In this document: piece after piece, positions 1 to 8,998 of the stretch
Numbering within the stretch: the first letter of the stretch is position 1
Layout of the letters: every line of letters starts with the position of its first letter
From: Mesorhizobium sp. CAU 1732
Lineage (GTDB): Bacteria > Pseudomonadota > Alphaproteobacteria > Rhizobiales > Rhizobiaceae
Direction of reading: 5' to 3'
DNA: 64,000 bases
Assembly: GCF_039888675.1 (NCBI RefSeq)
Contig: NZ_JBDQQR010000001.1
Coordinates: forward strand, 1,984,001-2,048,000
Notes under the pieces: generated by a model
The model's database searches: none
The model's input: the letters and a program-made list of their open reading frames with translations, nothing else
Told to the model about the DNA's origin: nothing
Translations under genes and position numbers: made by a program

Positions 1-2
1 GA

Positions 3-278
3 GCAGAGGTCCTGACGCTGCCGATCGCCAAGTCCACGAATGATCGAGCCATTGAGATCGGCGACACTGTCCGCGTTCGCTATCTGAATGGCGACTGCAA
101 GATCCTGCAGCTCACCATCAGCAAGGCAAAGAGCGACCCCGGCAGCGGGCTCGTGCACTTCGATGCGCCCATCGCCAGAGCTTTGCTTGGCGCGGAGGAG
201 GGTGATGAGGTTGAGGTATTGGCCGGGGCATATGTTCGGCCCGCGGTGGTCGAGAGCATCACGAAGAATGGGACGTAG
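3..278 (+). CDS. GreA/GreB C-terminal-like domain protein, 5' end cut off by window
   Basis: Open from the left edge in frame 3 to a TAG at 276-278, giving the last 91 residues. It resembles the FKBP-like C-terminal domain of GreA/GreB elongation factors: a VRVRYLNGD strand, a DPGSGLVHFDAPIARALLG stretch and GDEVEV near the end, which match the usual 'G-x-is-x-sPlarALLGk-xGDeVev' pattern of that domain. Gre factors restart backtracked RNA polymerase, but the coiled-coil N-terminal half that does this lies outside the window, so function is not shown. It could equally be the Gre-like tail of a larger protein. The gene converges on the hypothetical gene at 309-896. Confidence 0.7.
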   Translation, partial: AEVLTLPIAKSTNDRAIEIGDTVRVRYLNGDCKILQLTISKAKSDPGSGLVHFDAPIARALLGAEEGDEVEVLAGAYVRPAVVESITKNGT

Positions 279-308
279 CTGGTCCAGCCGCCAAACGCCG
301 ACTTCGAT

Positions 309-896
309 CTAGCCGGCCGCTTCGTGCTCATCCTCGACAACGACCAGATCATCGAGATTTTCGTCGTATTCATAGGCGACGCCGTTCAGCTGGAGTACGC
401 CTTCGTCCGGTGGCAGTGGAGGAGCCCCATCGGCATGTGCTTCACAGGCCACGTACAGCCACCGATGCTTGTCGCGGAGATTGCCCGGCTTGCCGCAGGT
501 CTCGCAGTATCGGTAGGAACGCGAGTCCGCGAGATTCTCTGCCTTGTCGAGCGCGATCTGGACATCGTCGGTGACGACGCCCTCCGGCATGGCATCAATT
601 CTCAGGCTTCCGTACTTTTGGTAGATGCGCCCGAGACCCAGGCTTGCTCCCAGCGGGAGGGCCCGTCCTACCTCGTCGAAATACTTGTCAAGAACCTGTT
701 CCCATCCCGGTCCGCACTGGAAGTGCTGTCGTTCGGGAATGAGATCAGGATATTTCGTCTTCAAGCGCGGGAAGTCTGTCACAGGCAAGCCTTTCACGTG
801 TGATGTTGACGCGACCGCGGCAGCGGTAGCAAACAGGAGGTGAAGGTTCCGTTCATCCAGAAGGGCAGGGCCTCTAAATCCATCAGCATTGCCCAT
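309..896 (-). CDS. hypothetical protein with a Cys/His zinc-ribbon-like motif
   Basis: A 195-residue protein I do not recognise as a named family. The C-terminal third has CETCGKPG, then about 20 residues on a C-E-A-H (C-x2-C ... C-x2-H), a spacing that suggests one bound zinc, and an acidic tail (DDLVVVEDEHE). Proteins with this CETC-G-x-PG motif are seen as hypotheticals in rhizobia, but no function is known to me. No signal peptide or membrane segment is visible. ATG at 894-896 has only a weak ribosome site. It is divergent from the gene at 992. Confidence 0.6.
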   Translation of the reverse strand: MGNADGFRGPALLDERNLHLLFATAAAVASTSHVKGLPVTDFPRLKTKYPDLIPERQHFQCGPGWEQVLDKYFDEVGRALPLGASLGLGRIYQKYGSLRIDAMPEGVVTDDVQIALDKAENLADSRSYRYCETCGKPGNLRDKHRWLYVACEAHADGAPPLPPDEGVLQLNGVAYEYDENLDDLVVVEDEHEAAG

Positions 897-991
897 TGCC
901 GCCCGCCGCAGAGGCTGAAGCCTCAGCCTGTCTGGTTCCTTTCGTCACCACGACGACAATCGACGGAGACGAACGGTCCAGGGAGGTTGCT

Positions 992-1462
992 GTGTCAGAA
1001 CCGCGCATACATATCAGGAAGTCCCGCACCATGGCGCAGGGCCGGGCGATCTACGAACAGCTTGGATATCCGGGAACGATCTACCGGGTCACCAGGCTCA
1101 CCATGGTCAACGGACCCTATTCGTACGAGATTTACGGCGCCTGGTTTCCAGAAGCCCAGGTTCTTCACGTGGCCAGGCAGGTTCCGCCTGCGTCCCGCGA
1201 ACTGAACGGCGTCAAGGCGACGGCGGGCATCGCCGTGTTCGTGCCCTCTACCGAGGAAACTGACGGCCGAGGAATTATCTACCCGCACGTATGGTATCTA
1301 CGGATCGACGAGCCTGGAGACAGCCTGATGCAGATCGGGGAAGTCTATGCCACCTCTGGTTTAGGCCGCGAGACGGTGCTCGACCACAGTGGGACAGAGT
1401 TCCAGGAGCACGCCGCACTCGTGGCATATTCGTCGGAACCGCCAGCAAGGGCCTTCGCGTAG
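992..1462 (+). CDS. hypothetical protein
   Basis: A 156-residue protein of unknown family. The longest frame begins at 896, but I place the start at GTG 992 because GGGAGG at 981-986 sits five bases before it and the upstream part looks like non-coding sequence. The protein is soluble, rich in aromatic residues in the middle (YSYEIYGAWFPEAQ, YPHVWYLRI) and ends in a short Ala/Pro tail. No motif assigns a role. It converges on the phosphatase gene at 1537-2304 with a 74-bp gap. Confidence 0.5.
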   Translation: MSEPRIHIRKSRTMAQGRAIYEQLGYPGTIYRVTRLTMVNGPYSYEIYGAWFPEAQVLHVARQVPPASRELNGVKATAGIAVFVPSTEETDGRGIIYPHVWYLRIDEPGDSLMQIGEVYATSGLGRETVLDHSGTEFQEHAALVAYSSEPPARAFA

Positions 1463-1536
1463 CACTCCGCTGTCGCTTGGCCGCGTGCGCCCTGCAACTA
1501 GAAAACTGCCTCATGCCGCTGCCTCCCGAAGCATCC

Positions 1537-2304
1537 CTATGCGGCGAGGTCGAGATCGGTTGCCTCTTGTCTCGCGATCTCGATCCGCCCCGGGGAACTG
1601 ATAGCAAACAGAAAATGGAGGATTCGTTCATCAGCGGAGACTGCAAGGCAGGTGAGCCTGCCCGTGGCGTATGCCCCTGTATCGATGCCTATCCGGCAAC
1701 GCCCGCTCTCCGGTAGGCGAGACGAGGTCGGCGTGTGGCCGTGGACGACAACGTGCGACAGGTCGCCCTCGTATTGGAGGAACGGTTCCCGGATCATCAT
1801 CATGTCCTTCGGATCCTGTTCCGCGATGGGGCGCGAGGGATCGATCCCCGCGTGAACGTAGGCGAAGCGGCTGTCGACAACGATGGGTGATGAGTTCCGT
1901 AGCACATCCACGTGCTGGGCAAAGTTTGCCCTGAAAGCGGCGGCAGTCTCGGCAATGGTGTTTTCGGAGAGGAGGCCGTAGGACTCCAAGGTCACGTAGC
2001 CGCCGAGGTTTAGTAGCCACTTCTCGAACCTGGTTTCGTCGACCGCGTCAGCCGTCATGAAATCGAGGAGGTATGCATCATGATTGCCCCGGATCAGCCG
2101 CGATCGCGGCCATCTCACCAACGTTTCGCAGACCAGGTTCAGCGCCTGCCTACTCGATGGTCCGCGGTCGACAATGTCCCCGAGGAAGAGCACGCGGGGT
2201 TCGCTACCGGATGCGTCCGATTCCTCAGCGATGGCATCGAGGAGCGAGGAGAGAAGGTCGGCACGGCCATGGATGTCGCCTATGGCGTAGGTGGTGTATG
2301 TCAA
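1537..2304 (-). CDS. PPP-family serine/threonine protein phosphatase (metallophosphoesterase)
   Basis: A 255-residue protein with the full PPP signature: GDIHG at residues 9-13, GDIVDRG at 42-48, GNHD at 73-76, then YVHAG and HGHTP in the C-terminal half. These residues bind two metal ions and activate water for phosphomonoester hydrolysis; substrates may be phosphoproteins or small phospho-compounds such as diadenosine polyphosphates. The first codon is TTG (2302-2304), with AAAGGA about eight bases upstream; no ATG lies between it and GDIHG. No membrane segment is seen, so it is probably cytoplasmic. It sits alone in an accessory-looking region. Confidence 0.85.
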   Translation of the reverse strand: MTYTTYAIGDIHGRADLLSSLLDAIAEESDASGSEPRVLFLGDIVDRGPSSRQALNLVCETLVRWPRSRLIRGNHDAYLLDFMTADAVDETRFEKWLLNLGGYVTLESYGLLSENTIAETAAAFRANFAQHVDVLRNSSPIVVDSRFAYVHAGIDPSRPIAEQDPKDMMMIREPFLQYEGDLSHVVVHGHTPTSSRLPESGRCRIGIDTGAYATGRLTCLAVSADERILHFLFAISSPGRIEIARQEATDLDLAA

Positions 2305-2800
2305 CCGGGGAGTCCTTTCAGATTCGTACGTAGCCGCTCCACGGTTAGGCCTTTGTTAACCGAAAGCGCGACCCCACGGGGCATGCTTGAGGCACAAGAC
2401 CGATCGGGGAAGTGATCAGGCCGATGGCTCGATCACCAGCTAAACAACTTCCGGTCAACCACACCTGCCATTTTGAGGGGTGTTCGCTCTCGGTGCGTTT
2501 GTTATTCCAGCGCTCGCAAAGCTGCTCCCTTCAGTACGGCTTCGAATCCGTCGCTGCCTTCCTGATGCTTGGCGAGAGCATGATTGGATGCCTCTTAGGG
2601 CGGTAAGAAGCCCTGGTTCCCAACGCCTGGTAGGAGAGCGTCTACGGCCGTCCCCTGAATAATCCAAGACCGTGCCGCCGAGGACTAGCTCCACGGAGCC
2701 TTCGAGTTTGATGGTCTAAAGGCTCTTGAAAAATCTCAAGTAATGCTCTAAACAGTGTACATGGCTTTGCCACGGGGTCAGGCTTTACGCCGACCGCCTT
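2305..2800. other. intergenic stretch, no gene supported
   Basis: About 500 bp between the phosphatase start and the end of the DUF3800 gene. Short open frames exist on both strands (for example 2480-2662 +, 2455-2694 -) but none has a good ribosome site or a recognisable product. The only structure I see is a weak inverted repeat CGGTTA/TAACCG near 2342-2362, close to where the promoter of the phosphatase should lie. Confidence 0.5.
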
Positions 2801-2820
2801 AAGGGACCTTCGGGTCCCTT
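2801..2820 (-). terminator. perfect 8-bp hairpin with TTCG loop, overlapping the DUF3800 stop codon
   Basis: AAGGGACC-TTCG-GGTCCCTT is a perfect 8-bp stem closed by the stable UUCG tetraloop. It overlaps the TAA stop of the leftward gene at 2819. There is no long T-run on either side, so it may terminate poorly or act as a 3' stabilising structure. Confidence 0.5.
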
Positions 2821-3676
2821 ATGTGTTTCTAGGGTTCACCCATTCCTTGTATGGATCATCATAGCAGGAGTACTTAACAGCGATCGTCTCGTCGCCATTG
2901 CTTCTCAAGTCGATGATCTGCCCTGCTTCTGACAAACGGTCATGCGCTCGATTTTTTAGGCCAGTTGGGCGGTGACCGAGGGGGTGTAGTACGAGATCGG
3001 CCAATTGTAGCATGGGATTGCTTTTCCCATCTGGCCAGATGGTCAGAAGCGTCTCCGTTAGCTCGTCTTTCGTTAAAGGCCTATGCTTCGATGAGTTTGT
3101 CGCATCAAAGCCAGTTCCGTTTTTGAGAAGTCCCTTGAAATAATTTTCGATTAGGCGGTCTTCGGTCGCTCCTGTGCGCTCGTAGGCAATGGAGAGTTTC
3201 CGGCCGACGAGCCTCGCGTACTTGGCCGCACGCTCGACGGCGATGTCGAAGGCTGTCCGGCACATCTGCCACCGCGAACCTTCGGCGTGCTTCTCATAAT
3301 ATCTATCGCGATAGCCAGGACGGCAGATCACGCAAGCATGGCCTGTAATGCGCTCATCGATGATCAGGGCCTCCAGCTCTTCGAAGAAGCGGTTCTTCCG
3401 CTCTTCGTCCTTTTTCAAGAAACCGAATTTTCCCTTTCCTGATCGAATCTTATTTCCGTGCAGTTCCGGTACATCCCAGCGTTGGCAAAACTTAATGGTT
3501 GCATCAGACAGCGCCTGGACCGCCTCTGAAGGAACGATTATCCCACCTAGGCCAAAGCTGAATATATGAGCCTCCATAGGTAGGGAGTCACTTGGCTTAC
3601 ACATGGTACGAGTTCCGAAATCGTCCATGAAAAAAGTTAGATGAGGCTGTTCATCGTTCACGGTATTTCTTTCCAT
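2819..3676 (-). CDS. DUF3800 domain-containing protein
   Basis: A 285-residue protein from ATG 3676. DUF3800 proteins have an RNase H-like fold and are common in mobile and defence-rich regions, though their reaction is not settled. Visible features: an early acidic strand (FFMDDFGTRT), a central conserved block with the basic loop GNKIRSGKG, and the late LQLADLVLHPLGH, which matches the family's 'lqlADlia' motif. The frame runs on upstream to 3781, but those residues look non-coding; a GTG at 3661, with GGAAAG eight bases before it, is another possible start. The gene is clearly more AT-rich than its neighbours, which suggests transfer. Confidence 0.8.
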   Translation of the reverse strand: MERNTVNDEQPHLTFFMDDFGTRTMCKPSDSLPMEAHIFSFGLGGIIVPSEAVQALSDATIKFCQRWDVPELHGNKIRSGKGKFGFLKKDEERKNRFFEELEALIIDERITGHACVICRPGYRDRYYEKHAEGSRWQMCRTAFDIAVERAAKYARLVGRKLSIAYERTGATEDRLIENYFKGLLKNGTGFDATNSSKHRPLTKDELTETLLTIWPDGKSNPMLQLADLVLHPLGHRPTGLKNRAHDRLSEAGQIIDLRSNGDETIAVKYSCYDDPYKEWVNPRNT

Positions 3677-4106
3677 TACAAATGCTTTCGGCACTGAGGT
3701 CTTGTGACAATTACATCTGCCCGGGTTTACAGATTGTATTGCGTACGAGTCTTTTGGGCGTCGGCAGTGGGCACGTACCACAGAAGCAATTCCTTGGGTG
3801 TCCTGCCTACACGAAGCGGCTGTCGACGACGATGACCGAGATCACGGTGAGGAGAAGTCGCGATAGCCACGGAGGATAGCGAAGGCAAAGGAGCGGATGC
3901 ATCGCCGTGTGCAGGAGTTGATCGAGGATCGGCAGCGACGAACGGCCGATCCGATCCACGCGAGCATCGCAGAGGCGCGAGAAGGGATGCCGGTCGACGA
4001 GGCGCTGGAGGCGTCGGTTGGGCCGATCAAGGTGCCGTCTCCGAGGTCGATCCGCCACGGATACCGGCGTGCCTCTCAACACCCCAATACCGAGGTCCCT
4101 TTTGCG

Positions 4107-4229
4107 CGAAAAGCCAGGGTCACGATTCCGCGGTCATTGACAGCCAAGCAGGCTGCAGCAGAAGACAACGTGTCGCTGAACCAACTCCTCTCGGCGTTCA
4201 TTGCCGACGGTATCGGCCATCGGCGCGCC
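4107..4229 (+). pseudogene. relic of a HicB-like ribbon-helix-helix antitoxin
   Basis: The translation of this stretch reads ARVTIPRSLTAKQ, then EDNVSLNQLLSAFIADGIG, which matches the C-terminal DNA-binding part of HicB-family antitoxins ('lRlPrsLh..laeaA..eGvSLNQlv...la.glg'). The residues before it (from 3897) and after it do not continue the family, and the frame then runs into the nrdJ antisense, so I read it as a fragment. No HicA-like toxin is seen nearby. Confidence 0.45.
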
Positions 4230-4420
4230 ATCCTATGGGCATTTGCCAGGACCATAGTCGGTTGGTTGCGGAAACTCGTCTGTGTCAAAGACGAAGCCTC
4301 CGCAGTCCGCGAGAGCTTGGAATGTGCAGGTGTCGAGAACGATACGCCGCGGAACGATGTCCGCCGGTCTTCGTGTCATCGCCGTTTTCATCCTAGACCA
4401 GTCGCTGTTTCGTCCCTTCG

Positions 4421-4450
4421 CAATTTCGGGCGCCGCAGCGCCCGAAATTG
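4421..4450 (-). terminator. 13-bp perfect hairpin downstream of nrdJ
   Basis: Arms 4421-4433 and 4438-4450 are a perfect 13-bp inverted repeat (core TTTCGGGCGC) with a CGCA loop, 112 bp past the nrdJ stop codon. There is no strong T-run on the leftward side, so its role as the nrdJ terminator is likely but not certain. Confidence 0.5.
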
Positions 4451-4562
4451 TTGGGTTTCCGACCTAAGCTGGGAGGGTGAGCCAACTTCGTGTGTCGGAC
4501 GAGCCATCTATCATGACGTAGAGCGAGATAGCGTGACGCGTCAGGCTTCTGCTGCCGAGCGA

Positions 4563-7500
4563 TCAGCTACATCCGCTGGTCGCGCCGCAGGTGTCGCATT
4601 TCTCGCAGGTGCCGTTTCTCACCATGGTGAAGTTCTGGCATTCCGAGCAGGAATTGCCCGTATAGCCCTGCATCATCGATTGCTGGCGGCGTTCGGCGGC
4701 GAGTGCCTTGGCGGCGGAGGCTTCTTTCGCGGCGGCGTCGGTGAAGAGGGCGGAGGCCGACGACTGCGTTTGCGTCATCTCCTCTTCGAGAGCCACCTCG
4801 TCCTCGAACTCCTTCGCGCGTTCCTCATAGTCGCGCTTGAAGGCGGTGGCCTCCTCGCGCAGTTCCGAGACGGTCTGCTTGAGCGCGGTGACGGTCGCGC
4901 CGGCCGAGATCGCCCGGATGTTGGAGTTCGACGTCGCGGTCGGCGCGGCGCGAGCAGGGGCGAGGGTCTGGCCGCCCATGCCCTTGGGCTCTGTGGCCGA
5001 GACCACCTTGAGCGGCGAGGCGCCACGCGTCAGGCCCTTGGAGAAGGCGGTCGTCTTGCCTTCGGTGATGCCGCGCCCGAGCTGCGTGTTGGAGAAGTCC
5101 GACGTGTCGACATGGGCCAGATCGTTGCGGCCGAGATAGGACACGGCGAGCTCGCGGAAGATGTAGTCCAGGATCGACGTCGCGCTCTTGATCGCGTCGT
5201 TGCCCTGCACCATGCCGGCCGGCTCGAACTTGGTGAAGGTGAAGGCGTGGACGTATTCCTCCAGCGGCACGCCGTATTGCAGGCCGAGCGAGATCGCGAT
5301 GGCGAAATTGTTGAGAAGGCCGCGCAGCGTCGCGCCCTCCTTGTTCATGTCGATGAAGATCTCGCCGAGGCGGCCGTCATCATATTCGCCGGTGCGCAGG
5401 AAGATGGTGTTGCCGCCGATCTTCGCCTTCTGGGTGTAGCCCTTGCGGCGCGACGGGAGCTTCTCCTGCTCGCGGTAGAGGCGCTCGATGACGCGCTCGA
5501 CGATCTTTTCGGTGACGATGGCAGCGCGCGCCGCAGCAGGTGCCGCGATCAGCGCTTCCATGACGTCGTCCTCGTCCTCCTCGTCATCGGCGATGAGCGA
5601 AGCGTTGAGCGGCTGGGAGAGCTTCGAGCCATCGCGGTAGAGCGCGTTGGCCTTCAGCGCCAGCTTCCACGACAGCATGTAGGCTTCCTTGCAGTCGTCG
5701 ACGGTCGCCTCGTTGGGCATGTTGATCGTCTTCGAGATCGCGCCCGAGATGAAGGGCTGGGCAGCCGCCATCATGCGGATGTGGCTCTCGACCGAGAGAT
5801 ACCGCTTGCCGATCTTGCCGCACGGATTGGCGCAGTCGAAGACGGGCAGGTGCTCGTCCTTGAGGAACGGTGCGCCCTCCAGCGTCATCGCGCCGCAGAC
5901 GTGGATGTTGGCGGCTTCGATGTCCTTCTTCGAGAAACCGAGCGCCGGCAGGACCTCGAAGGAGAAGTCGTTGAGCTGCTCGTCGGTGAAGCCGAGCACG
6001 TCGCGGCAGAAATCCTCGCCGAGCGTCCACTTGTTGAAGACGAACTTGATGTCGAAGGCGGCAGCCGTCGCGGCGTTGATCGCGGCGATCTTCTCGTCGG
6101 TGAAGCCCTTGGCCTTCAGTGTCGAGGGGTTGACGCCCGGCGCCTGGTTGATGTTGCCGTGGCCGACCGCATAGGCCTCGATCTCGGCGATCTGCGCCTC
6201 GCCATAGCCGAGCGTGCGCAGCGCTTCCGGCACGGCGCGGTTGATGATCTTGAAGTAGCCGCCGCCGGCGAGCTTCTTGAACTTCACCAGCGCGAAGTCG
6301 GGCTCGATGCCGGTGGTGTCGCAATCCATGACGAGGCCGATCGTGCCGGTCGGCGCGATGACGGTCGCCTGCGCATTACGATAGCCATGCTCCTCGCCGA
6401 GTTCGATCGCGCGATCCCAGGCCGCACGGGCGTGCGTCACGAGGTCCTTCTGCGAAATGTGGTCAGGCTCGAGCGGAACCGGGTTGACCGCCAGCTTCTC
6501 GTAGCCGTCGCGCTCGCCATAGGCGGCGCGGCGATGGTTGCGCATCACGCGCAGCATGTGGTTGGCGTTGCGGTCATAATCGGCGAAGGCGCCGAGCTCG
6601 CCCGCCATCTCGGCCGATGTCGCATAGGCGACGCCCGTCATGATCGCGGTGAGTGCGGCGCCGATGCCACGACCCTGATCGGAATCGTAGGGGATGCCGG
6701 AGGTCATCAAGAGGCCGCCGATATTGGCGTAGCCGAGGCCGAGCGTGCGGTACTCGTAGGAGAGCCGCGCGATCTCCTTCGACGGGAACTGCGCCATCAT
6801 GACCGAGATTTCGAGCACGATGGTCCACAGGCGCACGGTGTGCTCGTAGGCCGCGATGTCGATCGTGCCATCCGCATTGCGGTAGGGCAGGAGGTTGATC
6901 GAGGCGAGGTTGCAGGCCGTGTCGTCGAGGAACATGTATTCCGAGCACGGGTTGGAGGCGCGGATCGGGCCTGCCGCCGGCGAGGTGTGCCAGTCGTTCA
7001 TCGTCGTGTTGAAGTGCAGCCCCGGATCGGCCGACGCCCAGGCGGCGTAGCCGATCTTTTCCCACAGCTCGCGGGCCTTGAGCGTCTTCATCACCTTGCC
7101 GTCCTTGCGGGCGGTCAGGTTCCAGTCGCCATCGGTCTCGACGGCGCGCAGGAAGTCGTCCTTGAGCGAGACGGAGTTGTTGGAGTTCTGGCCCGAAACC
7201 GTGAGGTAGGCCTCCGAATCCCAATCGGTGTCGTAGGTCTTGAAGTCGAGCTGCGTGTAGCCCTGCTTGGCGAACTGGATGACGCGCTTGACGTAGTTCT
7301 CCGGCACCGAGTTCTTCTTGGCGGCCTTGATCTCGCGCTTCAGCGCCGGGTTCTTCAGCGGGTCGAAGCAATCGTCATTGTCGCCGTCGCAATTGACGCA
7401 GGCCTTCATGATCGCGGCGAGGTGCTGCTTGACAATCTTGGAGCCGGTGACGAGCGAAGCGACCTTCTGCTCCTCGTTCACCTTCCAGTCGATATAGGCC

Positions 7501-8372
7501 TCGATGTCGGGGTGGTCGGCGTCGACCACGACCATCTTGGCCGCGCGGCGCGTCGTGCCGCCGGACTTGATCGCGCCGGCCGCGCGGTCGCCGATCTTGA
7601 GGAAGGACATCAGGCCGGACGAACGCCCGCCGCCCGACAGCTTCTCGCCTTCGCCGCGCAGGAAGGAGAAGTTCGAGCCGGTGCCCGAACCGTATTTGAA
7701 CAGGCGCGCCTCGCGCACCCACAAATCCATGATGCCGCCCTCGTTGACGAGGTCGTCCTGCACGCCCTGGATGAAGCAGGCATGCGGCTGCGGATGCTCG
7801 TAGGCCGACTTGGACTTGGTGAGCTTGCCGGTGAAGGGATCGACATAGTGGTGGCCCTGGCCGGGGCCGTCGATGCCGTAGGCCCAATGCAGGCCGGTGT
7901 TGAACCATTGCGGGGAGTTCGGCGCGACGCGCTGCGTGGCGAGCATGTAGGACAGCTCGTCCTTGAAGGTCAGCGCATCGTCCTCGGACGCGAAATACTT
8001 GCCCTTCCAGCCCCAATAGGTCCAGGTGCCGGCAAGACGGTCGAAGACCTGACGCGCATCGATCTCGGACGTGTAGCGCTCAGCTTCGGGCAGCTTGGCG
8101 AGTTCGGCCTCATCGGCCACGGAGCGCCACAGGAAGGACGGAACGTCGTTTTCCTCGACCTTCTTGAGGCGGGCGGGGACGCCTGCCTTGCGGAAATATT
8201 TCTGCGCGAGGATATCGGCGGCGACCTGGCTGAACTGCGCGGGAACGTCGATATCCGCGAGGCGGAAGACCACCGAACCGTCAGGGTTCTTGATCTCGCT
8301 CGTGGCCTTACGGAACTCTACCTCTGCGTAGGCCGACTGGCCCGGCTTGGTGAAACGACGATCGATGCGCAT
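4563..8372 (-). CDS. nrdJ: adenosylcobalamin-dependent (class II) ribonucleoside-diphosphate reductase
   Basis: A 1269-residue enzyme making deoxyribonucleotides with a cobalamin-derived radical, so it works with or without oxygen. Length and layout fit the large rhizobial NrdJ. The catalytic barrel has the NPCSE motif near residue 475 (radical cysteine and glutamate), an [13 protein letters not shown] stretch upstream and [20 protein letters not shown] further on. The C-terminal tail ends in two Cys pairs ([12 protein letters not shown]) for the zinc-ribbon/thiol relay. The frame extends upstream to 8474, but ATG 8372 gives the family N-terminus [12 protein letters not shown] and has AAGGGA before it. 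No NrdA/NrdB or NrdD gene lies in this window. Control by NrdR is suggested by the boxes upstream. Confidence 0.97.
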   Translation of the reverse strand: MRIDRRFTKPGQSAYAEVEFRKATSEIKNPDGSVVFRLADIDVPAQFSQVAADILAQKYFRKAGVPARLKKVEENDVPSFLWRSVADEAELAKLPEAERYTSEIDARQVFDRLAGTWTYWGWKGKYFASEDDALTFKDELSYMLATQRVAPNSPQWFNTGLHWAYGIDGPGQGHHYVDPFTGKLTKSKSAYEHPQPHACFIQGVQDDLVNEGGIMDLWVREARLFKYGSGTGSNFSFLRGEGEKLSGGGRSSGLMSFLKIGDRAAGAIKSGGTTRRAAKMVVVDADHPDIEAYIDWKVNEEQKVASLVTGSKIVKQHLAAIMKACVNCDGDNDDCFDPLKNPALKREIKAAKKNSVPENYVKRVIQFAKQGYTQLDFKTYDTDWDSEAYLTVSGQNSNNSVSLKDDFLRAVETDGDWNLTARKDGKVMKTLKARELWEKIGYAAWASADPGLHFNTTMNDWHTSPAAGPIRASNPCSEYMFLDDTACNLASINLLPYRNADGTIDIAAYEHTVRLWTIVLEISVMMAQFPSKEIARLSYEYRTLGLGYANIGGLLMTSGIPYDSDQGRGIGAALTAIMTGVAYATSAEMAGELGAFADYDRNANHMLRVMRNHRRAAYGERDGYEKLAVNPVPLEPDHISQKDLVTHARAAWDRAIELGEEHGYRNAQATVIAPTGTIGLVMDCDTTGIEPDFALVKFKKLAGGGYFKIINRAVPEALRTLGYGEAQIAEIEAYAVGHGNINQAPGVNPSTLKAKGFTDEKIAAINAATAAAFDIKFVFNKWTLGEDFCRDVLGFTDEQLNDFSFEVLPALGFSKKDIEAANIHVCGAMTLEGAPFLKDEHLPVFDCANPCGKIGKRYLSVESHIRMMAAAQPFISGAISKTINMPNEATVDDCKEAYMLSWKLALKANALYRDGSKLSQPLNASLIADDEEDEDDVMEALIAAPAAARAAIVTEKIVERVIERLYREQEKLPSRRKGYTQKAKIGGNTIFLRTGEYDDGRLGEIFIDMNKEGATLRGLLNNFAIAISLGLQYGVPLEEYVHAFTFTKFEPAGMVQGNDAIKSATSILDYIFRELAVSYLGRNDLAHVDTSDFSNTQLGRGITEGKTTAFSKGLTRGASPLKVVSATEPKGMGGQTLAPARAAPTATSNSNIRAISAGATVTALKQTVSELREEATAFKRDYEERAKEFEDEVALEEEMTQTQSSASALFTDAAAKEASAAKALAAERRQQSMMQGYTGNSCSECQNFTMVRNGTCEKCDTCGATSGCS

Positions 8373-8389
8373 CTTCTTTGTCCCTTGGA

Positions 8390-8405
8390 TATCTAAATAT
8401 AGTGC
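8390..8405 (-). promoter_or_regulatory. third NrdR-box-like site next to the nrdJ start codon
   Basis: On the nrdJ strand this reads GCACTATATTTAGATA, sharing the ten-base core CTATATTTAG with the promoter box at 8648-8663, and 11 of 16 positions with the NrdR consensus acaCwAtATaTwGtgt. It lies 18 bp upstream of the nrdJ ATG and has no partner box 31 bp away. It may be a fortuitous match or a second, start-proximal -10 (TATATT). Confidence 0.4.
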
Positions 8406-8616
8406 CTGATGGCCGGGAACGCACGGCGTTCCGCAAAGCCTCCTGACACCAGTCCGCCAATTGCCGCCACCCACCCGTGACGACGCTTTCCCACCTCGGA
8501 CGCAAACCGGCTTCGCGCGGCTGTCTGGAGCCGTTCGTGCCCTGAATCGCCCTCGGCGGACCCTCTATCTGACGCCTTGTTGTGATTCTCGATGGCGACT
8601 CCCCGTCACCATTCCG

Positions 8617-8632
8617 TCACATTATCTAGTGG
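8617..8632 (-). promoter_or_regulatory. NrdR box 2 of nrdJ
   Basis: On the nrdJ strand CCACTAGATAATGTGA matches 12 of 16 positions of the NrdR consensus. It begins exactly 31 bp from the box at 8648-8663, the spacing (three helical turns) known for paired NrdR boxes, and lies just downstream of the predicted transcription start. Confidence 0.7.
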
Positions 8633-8647
8633 TGACTGTGGGCGCAA

Positions 8648-8663
8648 ACACTAAATATAGCGT
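8648..8663 (-). promoter_or_regulatory. NrdR box 1 of nrdJ, overlapping the -10 element
   Basis: On the nrdJ strand ACGCTATATTTAGTGT matches 14 of 16 positions of the NrdR consensus acaCwAtATaTwGtgt. The box covers the predicted -10 hexamer, so NrdR bound here would block RNA polymerase when dATP/ATP levels signal enough deoxynucleotides. Confidence 0.75.
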
Positions 8664-8682
8664 TAACAAAAGATTTCGCCAA
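8654..8682 (-). promoter_or_regulatory. sigma70-type promoter of nrdJ
   Basis: -35 TTGGCG (8677-8682), a 17-bp spacer and -10 TATATT (8654-8659) on the nrdJ strand. The start point would fall near 8647, giving a leader of roughly 275 nt before the ATG at 8372. I see no known riboswitch in that leader. Confidence 0.65.
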
Positions 8683-8998
8683 GCCTTCCACCGCGTCCAC
8701 GGACACCTGTTCGAACGGCGCAGAACGCACCGCTCCCGACCGCGGTGACCGGCGGTCAGACCCCTGAAACGAAAGCAAATCTGGAAAAAACGGCTGGGCT
8801 ACAAACTTGCCTGCCGCGTCCTCAACAAGGACGCATGGCCCATAAAAGGCGACTCGCACGGAGTCGTCAAGGGATCGTTTCTGTAACTTTTATGACCCCA
8901 ACATCTTGTGTGAAGGAATGTGGATATCGGGGAGAAACCAAACCAGCATTTGTGCTTTCCACACCCGTTGCCGCGTCAGGCGTTGCGCTTCGCGCTGC
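8683..8998. other. spacer between pit and the nrdJ promoter
   Basis: About 315 bp between the end of the phosphate transporter gene and the nrdJ promoter. I find no gene with a credible ribosome site, no clear terminator with a T-run and no repeat here. Confidence 0.5.

Larger units (their letters stand above)
3677..4562. other. decayed accessory DNA between the DUF3800 gene and nrdJ
   Basis: Nearly 0.9 kb without an intact gene. It contains a 23-base segment (3812-3834) that matches 22 of 23 bases of the phosphatase gene at 1863-1885, a relic of a HicB-like antitoxin (4107-4229) and a strong hairpin (4421-4450). A very long rightward frame (3897-8396) crosses it, but most of that frame is the antisense of nrdJ and is not a gene. 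Confidence 0.55.

Noticed and set aside
2455..2694. Short frames in the gap after the phosphatase
   Set aside because: No ribosome sites, no similarity to a known protein, and both strands are open to the same degree.
3897..8396. A 1499-codon open frame on the plus strand
   Set aside because: It is the antisense of nrdJ over almost its whole length. Long stop-free antisense frames are expected in high-GC genes with strong third-position bias; the protein is Arg/Leu/Gly-rich nonsense without any family.
8373..8646. Possible cobalamin riboswitch in the nrdJ leader, because TGTCAGGAGGCTTTGC partly resembles the B12 box
   Set aside because: Only about 11 of 16 positions match, no upstream GCCACTG-type core is present, and a B12-repressed switch on the B12-dependent isozyme would make no sense.
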